A stretch of 64,000 nucleotides of DNA from Apostichopus japonicus (taxonomy: Eukaryota > Echinodermata > Holothuroidea > Aspidochirotida > Stichopodidae), in NCBI RefSeq assembly GCF_037975245.1, contig NC_092561.1, positions 10,969,001 to 11,033,000 on the forward strand. The letters are read 5' to 3'. The notes beneath the pieces were generated by a model. The model searched no databases and was not told the origin of the DNA. It was given only the letters and a program-made list of their open reading frames with translations. Made by a program: the position numbers and the translations under genes. Of the stretch, positions 33,501 to 42,500 are shown one piece after another (the stretch's first letter is position 1; each line of letters begins with the position of its first letter).

Positions 33501-36500
33501 CAAGTCTGTACAGCCATCCTAACTCCGACCGAAAACTTTGACCCCATATAAGTTCGCACACAAAGGTCACAGGGGGGTCAACCTATCGATATTTATGATC
33601 GGAAGGTACCTTTGACATCTGAAAATAGCATCGAAACTGTAAAAATCCCCAAAACATGAAAAGGTCACCAGAGGTCAAATTGAGGTCAAGGGTCACCCAG
33701 ATGTGGGTCGACAATTGGATTACACTGAAGCAACTCCCAACCCTAACGGACAATTCGTTCTCAAGTTATCGCAAAAATACTAGTTTTTTAACATTAATTG
33801 ACCTTTGGTGACCTCAGATCACATGACCGTTAAGTTTCAAAATGTTCCCCTAACCAGTTAACAACTTGTCCCAAAATATCAACCGTGTCGCACATTGGCA
33901 CTGGGAGTTATTGCAGTTTTAGTATTTTGGGTTTTTGGACCATAACTGACCTTTGGTGACCTTTGTGGGCACCAAAAACAATAGGGTTCATCTACTCACT
34001 ATGGGCCACCCACCCACCAAGTTTGATCATGATCAGTCAATCCCTTGTTGAGTTATCGTGCATACAAGCTAAAGCGTCACACACACACACACACACACAC
34101 ATACACACACACGCCAACCTGAATACATAGGTTCCTTTGCTTTTAGCAAGGAACCAAAAACTGAAATGTACCTACTGACTAGACACACGTTGCTATAAAA
34201 TTAATATTGAATGGATTTCCCTTACAAAACTGTCGATATTATGAAACAAACTACGTTTGGCAAAGTCCGTTTCTAGACTGCCTAACAATGAACAGCGTGC
34301 ACTATACGTACATCAGTTTACAACTGCAGTGTTTGACCCTACTTAAATATCACGGTAGGCTGGCTACATGTGCTGCAAATTTCACCAGGTACCTTGCCAA
34401 ACAACCCCCTGTCTAACACCTGTTTTTTAACATTTTTGGCACGTTTCCAAAAAAAACTTTTCATGGAGTAAACTATTTTGGCTCCACTGTAGAATTAATT
34501 ATGTCAGTCAGTAAAGGATCGGTAAAGTTATGCGAAATATTATCTTAGACGTTCAAGAAAAGTAGGTAAATATCCCCGTAACATTTAGGTCAGAAAAACC
34601 ATGGAGGTAAAAACAGACCTCAAGCTAACCGACTCCTCCGCATGAACAAAACAATTAATTCCCCATGATACACGAGGCACAGTCTATACCATACAGACAT
34701 AGCACGATATCAAGGCCTCAATAGCTACAGTACGGCCATCTTTATGAAAGTAAACCTTGCAATCCCATGTTTTAGGCCACTTGGCATGATTAATTAATGC
34801 TAAATATTGTTTCAATGTCCTTGTAGAGAACGTCAACTTCGCAAAATACAATTAAAGTTGTGTTTTTGTTGTTACGTGAGATCCGTAACCGACGCAGTGG
34901 TTAGGCTATTTACTATACACTTAACTATGGTAGGATATTAATTTTTCCTTTTTTTTGTGGAAATTCTAGAAAATACTTTCGTTTCCCCCCCGCTTAACAC
35001 CAGATGTGGTCTTATGGTTAATTCATAAATGGGTGTACTAGAGCCTTGTTTACATGAAATTAGTTGCATTTAGCACGATATGCCAGTTTCGCTTGAATTT
35101 TTCGAAAGTATTTTGCTCGATCTTTCGTAATATTTGAAAGGTGTACCAACTTACTTTTCCTACACAATTGGTAATTTCTCTACTGATTTTCAGAGTTTTG
35201 TTCTCTATACAGTGAATGTTGTAAAGGACGGGTTCTTACGAACTTCAAAAGTCATGAAGTTGATAAACTTTATTTCTTTTCAACTTTCTTAACCATGGAA
35301 TGCTAGAATAACATTTACACATAAAACGGAGAAAGGAAAATCGCATTTTTTTTCACATTTATATCAAATTTCTTCTGCAAGAAATTATCGTCATTTGTTT
35401 ATCCTCAAAAAATATCGTCTTCAAAAATTATTATCGCGATAATAATTTTTGATATATCGCCCAACCCTATAATAGCGCGGGAATTATACCTTAATTATAC
35501 TATAGTTCAACGTTAGTGTAGTCAGTGCTGACAGTAGTTCTACTTGATGTTGAGCCTAGGCCTAGTGTTTTTTGTACTAATATTTAGCATATCAAAGTGG
35601 CGATCACATTTTCATTCTAGGCGACCAGAATTTGGGGAAAATAAAGATCTAGTCGCCACAGGATGTTCCTCCTGGCGACCTCATTCACTGGGGAATTAAA
35701 AAGGGTTGTATGCTTGCAAAATGCATTGCACAGATTATCCAAAAGCTCTTTATCACTCAAATTACACAAAACTATGCTACCTTCTCTAAATTGTTTCTGA
35801 CTTATAGGAAGCAGGTTCAGTTTGTTTACTTGATGCAATAATTCACAATGCAGCCTTTTCAAGACAGTTGTTTGTATGTCTCATATGCACATGATGTACA
35901 CATGTGTAAATTAAGGTGACATAGACTTATAAAGTAAGAAACAAAAGGCAAAAGCCTAACTACTTTAAAATTTATGAACAAACAGTTTTTCCCACATAAA
36001 TGAGTATATTTGTTGTCTCTTTTATCAAACTTTCAGCATTCCAATTACTGTCACCGTAAGAGTAGCTTATTTTAGTCACTGACACATTCAGAGCTCGTAT
36101 TTGATCATTCGGAGGAATAGAAACTTACTGGAAATACCTAAACTAATAATAATAAATCAAACTTGTACCAAGAAGTATACTCATACCAAGTTGATTATTT
36201 GCATGCATACATGTATAACCAGCATTTACATGACTGATTTATCAACAGGATGCTTTCATGTATTTAACTGTAAGGGAACCACTCACCTGTTTATAAAGAC
36301 ATTGCATTCATGTTTTACGATTTTGTCAACCTTGTCTTTCATCTTTTCTTTCTCTGCTAATTCAAGTTCAGCAATTTTGGCTGTTGAATCTACTTTCACT
36401 CTAGAGCCAAAGACCTGATGTGATAAAGAAAAAGGAAGTAGCATTATAGGTCCAAAGACCTGAACCAGATTAACAAACCGCAACCAAAGAAACCAGAGGT

Positions 36501-39500
36501 ACACCCGTCCCAGCAGTTACTTGCCTTTAAATACATTATATGCTATAGGCATATGGCAAGTAACCAAAGCCCACAAAAACAACACAGTTTCATACACAAG
36601 TTCATTTCACAAGATGGATAGGCCGAAGGGAAATTGTTTCTTCATAAAATTTTAAGGTCTATAAACTAAGCGAGTAGATTATTTTGATCTTAAAGCCATA
36701 GGTTGTGTAGTCTTGCACTGTTATGCTTCTTCAGTAAATATATGTTAAGAATGTTGACAGTGGTGTAATTCACAACATATCCTGTTTTATGTAAGCATTG
36801 GGTTATACAACTGGCCATCAAGGTGTAAGAAACCTGTTCATTCAGATAATCTATTCTACAAGTATGGAAGTATTGAAGTAGTATCATTCAAGTATTAGTC
36901 AATAATTTAAACATATTCATTCATACTTATCACGTAGCTCTAAAGATATAACTATCCACAGATGTTTTCTAATTTTGCTTTTATGGATTAAACATGATTT
37001 TCACCCTACCAGCACATCACTGGAACACAGCACACTATAATGAGTGTTTGTATCACATCACCTGACACTAGAACACAGCACACTATAATGAAAGTGTTTG
37101 TATCACATCATCTGACACTAGAACACAGAACACTATAATGAAAGTGTTTGTATCACATCACCTGACACTGGAACTCAACAAACACATGAGTAAATCATGG
37201 AACTGATTAGCTAATTTACATCAGGTTGCAAAGTGTCTTTCATATACAACTGACCTTGACTTTATCTGTGTCCATTGCTGTGTTTGCAATCAAGATCTTA
37301 GCGTTCTCAATCCTCTTTGGCTGGTTGACTCCAACCTTCTTGTCCAGTAGGAAGCCTTCATCCAAATATGAGTCATTCATGTTACCACCTTTTTTCTTGA
37401 TGATCTGAATAGCATGCAAATCTGTCTTGCCCTGAGAGAGAGAAAGATAGGAAGGATACTGACTGATTGAATGTTTATTCCTTCGTGAAAGTTATATAGA
37501 TAAGATGCCATTCTAAAAACTGTGTCACCTAAGGCTTCATCTTGATTTTCATAACCCACAAACTTTCAGATATAATGGAAATTATTGGCAAAAGAATAGA
37601 ATAGATATCCTCATTATTCGAGCAAAAAAAAGAAGCTCAAGTTTTGACTCACCTTCAGTCTCATCACAGCTTTGACACAAAGGTTAGAAAACTTTTCTCT
37701 TCCTTGTTGGACTATCTTTGAACTCAAGGTGGTGTGAGCAATATTAAACAAGTCTTGTTTGAACTTCTCTGGATCATTTCTAAAAAGAAAATTGGGAATA
37801 GAAAAAAAAAAAAAACCAATGTTTGTACAGGATACGAGTTGTAGCAAATCTAAATGTGACCTTATCTTCTGATACATGGTATTCCATAATTTCCATGGGC
37901 AGTAACTTTTTTCTCTTACTGAAAATAACAAAATAACATCAGTTTTCCAAAAAATTGCTGAAAATTGTTGACTAAGCATATCAGATGCTCCCTACCCGGA
38001 ATGAGAGCATGGTGGCCAATTGGCTAAGGCGTCGGACTCGTGATCCAAGGATTGCTGGTTCGATTCCTGCCTAGTTTATTACGTTGTCTCCTTGGGCAAG
38101 ATGCTTTATCTCACCTGCCTCTCTGCACCCAGGGGTTAAATGGGTACCTGTGAGATAACTTGTCATCGGGCGCAGTATATAACTGCAGCCGACTAGAGGG
38201 ATTGTCTCTGGGACAGGTTATCATTGACCAGGGGTAATATAACGTCTGTAAAGCGCTTTGAGACCTATCGCTGGTGTAAAGCGCTATATAAAAAGCAAAT
38301 ATTATTACCCGTTATCTGTAGCAGATTTTTCCAGGGCAGCTGCTGCAGTATCCACAGCTTTCCTCCAGCCGGCGATGATGGTCTGAGGATGTAGCTTCAT
38401 CCCTATTAGCTTCTCAGCTTCCTAAACATAAATCAGAACAAATTGGATAACAGTCAAGTAGGCAAGCAGCAAACATTTTCATCTACAGTAGGAGTGCACT
38501 GGAGTTGCACATTCCTTTATCAGGCATATTGCAAACTAGCAGGCTGTAACATTTACATTACACAGAGCTTCAAAGAAACTTCTCAGATGGCATGGTTTCT
38601 TCCAATCTGGATATTATAGCCAAAGTTAGTCAGTTACTTTATAGTCAATCCATTGACTAATTTTACAGCAAAATTCAAACTTGATATGTTGATTGTTAAT
38701 CGACAATCGATGGCTTGTAATTAAAGTATCTGACATTTTATGTATGTGAATATGTGAAATCTGCAGTGAATTGAAAAGTTTATTGTAGTGGCTGCACAAC
38801 CAATAACCATGAGTAAAATTCATTAATTTTTATCATGTTACATCCATTGTCTCCTGCAGTAATTGCGTCAGCCTGCATAAATGCCATTGTCTCATGTAGT
38901 TATTTCATCAGCCTGCATAAATGCCATTGTCTCATGCAGTTACTGCATCAGCCTGCATAAATGCCATTGTCTCCTGCAGTTATGCGTCAGCCTGCGTCAA
39001 TGCCATTGTCTCATGCAGTTACTGCATTAGCCTGCATCAGTGCCATTGTCTCATGCAGTTATTGCATTAGCCTGCGTAAATGCCATTGTCTCATGCAGTT
39101 ATTGCATAAGCCTGCATAAATGCCAATGTCTCATGCACCTATTGCATTAGCCTGCATAAATGCCATTGTCTCATGCAGTTACTGCAGAAATGCAATTGTC
39201 TCATGCAGTTATTGAATCAGCCTGCATAAATGCCATTGTCTCCTGCAGTTACTGCGTCAGCCTGCGTAAATGCCATTGTCTCCTGCAGTTAAGGCGTCAG
39301 CCTGCGTAAATGCCAGTCTCATGCAGCTATTGCATTAGCCTGCATTAATGCCATTGTCTCCTGCAGTTATTGCATAAGCCTGCATAAATGCCAATGTCTC
39401 ATGCACCTATTGCATTAGCCTGTATAAATGCCATTGCCTCCTGCAGTTATTGCATCAGCCTGCGTAAATGCCATTGTCTCCTGCAGTTATTGCATTAGCC

Positions 39501-42500
39501 TGTATAAATGCCATTGCCTCCTGTAGTTATTGCATCAGCCTGCGTAAATGCCATTGTCTCCTGCAGTTATTGCATTAGCCTGTATAAATGCCCCTTCTCA
39601 CTTTGTACATCTGACTCACCCTCAACAGTTCACATGCTAGGACGGTCACAGATGTGGTGCCATCACCTACTTCATCATCCTGAACACGACTGATATCTAC
39701 AATGAAGAGGAAAAGAATCATCTGTAACAGCTAAAGTCGCAGCTAACGTAGAGAATATATAAAATGATTCTGTTGAAAGCTTCAATCAGTGAAATCAGTA
39801 TATGTTAATGGTCGTCCTGGTGATAGGAGGGTGGGGGTGGAAAGGGAAGGAACTTTGCTATGTGTTCAGGCCGGTTGCAGTAGTTTTACTTACCCACTAG
39901 AATCTTTCCGGCTGGGTTATCGATGCCGATTGCTTTCAGAATGGTAGCTCCGTCGTTGGTGACTTGGACTGCTGCATTCATGTCAGTTGACTGTAGAATC
40001 TTATCCTGCAAGAAAGATACAAGTTTACACGACTCAACTTATAGACCAAATTAGATCAGATACAAATAAATAAAACAAAAATATGAGATTTCAGTTACAA
40101 AGTATCTATGTAAAGCAGTCCTTGGAATAATAATTGATGTCATAATAAATGAGGATTTTTGAGAAAAAAAAATGAAAGAAGATGCTAGCGATAAATTTAG
40201 CAGTTAGACCAACCCTGAACTTGCTTCAGAGATTTTAAGAGTTTCAAGATCTCAGAAAACTGGTTTTGCTTCCAGATCAAGAAATCTCATACTCATGCCC
40301 CGGTGAGAATCTCCCATAAACCTTGTGGCAGTCCATTACTGATTGTATTAGGCTTCAATGACTCTACTGTAAATATAGAGACCTGTGTATCTTTATTACA
40401 TATGTACATATTCTGTCTAGATTTACACTGGTGTAGGGCCAATCCGGTTGACCTTGTTTAAGTTTAAAACCTTTTTAAATTTAATTTAACTGTGGTTAGT
40501 GTAGTCTATTCTAGGCTAGATTCAGACTGAGATGATTGTTATCAGCATCATCTCTCTATTCTTTTACTCTGCAGCCATAAAGTAATACCTGTTGGCCAGC
40601 TGCATAATACTGTAAATTTAAAAGTCAAGTCAATTGTAATGAAAACGGATATATGATAATATGGCTTACCATTCCCTTTGGTCCAAGAGTACTTTTGATC
40701 AGGTCACCAATAGCAATGGCTCCAACAAAGCTGGATAACCTAGCTGTTTCTGACCTCTCTTCTTCGGCATTATCCTTAAGGACCTGAAGTGGCTGTAGTG
40801 ACACCTGTCATACAAAGATCAAACATTACACATTTACTACATGACGAAACTTAGGCCTAGAGATCCTATCATGAGCAAGTTTTTAATGCACTAGCATTCC
40901 CTCCGCAGTTACTAGGCCTCAGTAACAGTATGCTCATCAACTCGTTATTGGGGAGTAGATTATTGGTTCCGGCGACAAGACAATACACTATGCTCGACAT
41001 TTTGGCAAGGGACTCAAAAGCTAGTCAGACTTCAGTCCATCAGTATTTTTACTAGCCAAGACTAAGACTATCATTAAAACATGGTGTTTACAAGTGGTCC
41101 AAAAATTGGGAACCGGGTACCTGAGAGCCGTTACCCGTCGGGTATCCAGGTACCTGGAAAAAATTGTTTACCCTTAGTGTATCACAATTTACATATAATT
41201 ACATATTGCTATAATAATGCTAATGCTATAATAAATGAATTATATTCTCTACTGACAATGTTTTCATGTTCAAATATTTAGGCGTAAGATAAGGTATAAA
41301 ACCTTCCTCAATAATTTCTATTTGCTTTTGTTTCTTTCATTAACTTGTAAATAACTTCATATAATTAACATCACTTCTAACATTGCACTGCCGCCGCTGC
41401 TTATGCTTGCTTTCCACCTCTATTGGATCAGACCATATAAATATCCAATTAACTCTTAAACAGTTGTTGCTACTACTATCTATTATGCAGGCCCAGGGTT
41501 CCCATTAGCCGCGTTTGGAATAAACGTTCAGTAAAAAAGCCACTTGCAATTAATATTTTTTAGTTATCTCGTCTATAACCATTAACATCTCCTAAAATTC
41601 CTTGTCAGCCTTTCCTTCTATGAAATAAACGAATGAATAAGTAATAATTGTGAGAATTCTTTCATATTTCTTCCACATGGTAGCCTAACACCACACTAAG
41701 TCAATCAGAAATCTAGCTAAGCCTAACCATCTGTTTATTTGCTGAAATTGTGACACAGTTAAGATATCCATGGAATACTTTCGTTATTGCTGTTACGTTC
41801 GACCACATGGTTGCCTAACACCACACTAAGTCAATGGGAATATGCCGTCGGTTTGCCAAAACACCAAAAAAATCCCACTTTGCGTAGGATTCGGGTAATA
41901 AATTAAAAACCAGGTAGTATCATGTCGGGCAGGTACCCGGATACGGGGTACCCGGTTTAGTATTAGGTGTGATAAAAGCAGTACTTAGCGAAGTCTGAAG
42001 CAAGTTTAAACTGCAAAGCTGATTTTTGTCAACAACCAATACCGTGGTTCACTTTCATGTTCACAAACTTCACACAGCATTATTTGCTCCAGTTGAAAAA
42101 GTTTCAGAGAGAAGTTAGAACAATGATCAATTTAAATCAAATATTGCCTTTAATTATCTGGACTGAGCTTGAGAAAATTGTACTAAAATGGGATTTAAGT
42201 TCATTCACAAAAATGTGGTACTCATTTATTCATTCCTGTCCAATTGAAAATGGTTTTTGACCACCGATCTCATGACAGGCTTGACTAAGCTCAGGCAACT
42301 CCACAAACTTCAGTCAAGGCTAGTAAACTATTTAAATTAACTAGTGCAAACCCCTGATGTTTTTACAGATAAGATTATAAGATGACTACAAATTACAAAA
42401 CGTTTGAGTAGGTTTTAACCTAATAGTTTCACCCATGAATCTATCAATGAGTTACTGACATTAGAGGCTGTTAGAAGTGATATGACAAGAATTAAACCCA

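Larger units (their letters stand above)
31441..35708. mobile_element. Large hAT-like element in CCT2 intron 8, TSD TATGCTTG
   Basis: The flanks repeat TATGCTTG (31433-31440 and 35709-35716). The ends are a perfect 15-bp inverted repeat, CAACCCTTTTTAATT and its complement. Just inside both ends are several GGTCGCCA/TGGCGACC boxes in both orientations, which look like hAT subterminal repeats. The 4.27-kb interior has no transposase frame. It holds a second bounded repeat (31616-34155) and a segment shared in inverted form with 52-53 kb. Confidence 0.85.

Noticed and set aside
38007-38080. tRNA gene
   Set aside because: A and B boxes are present, but there is no proper cloverleaf, and the segment continues into a SINE body with a LINE-type tail.
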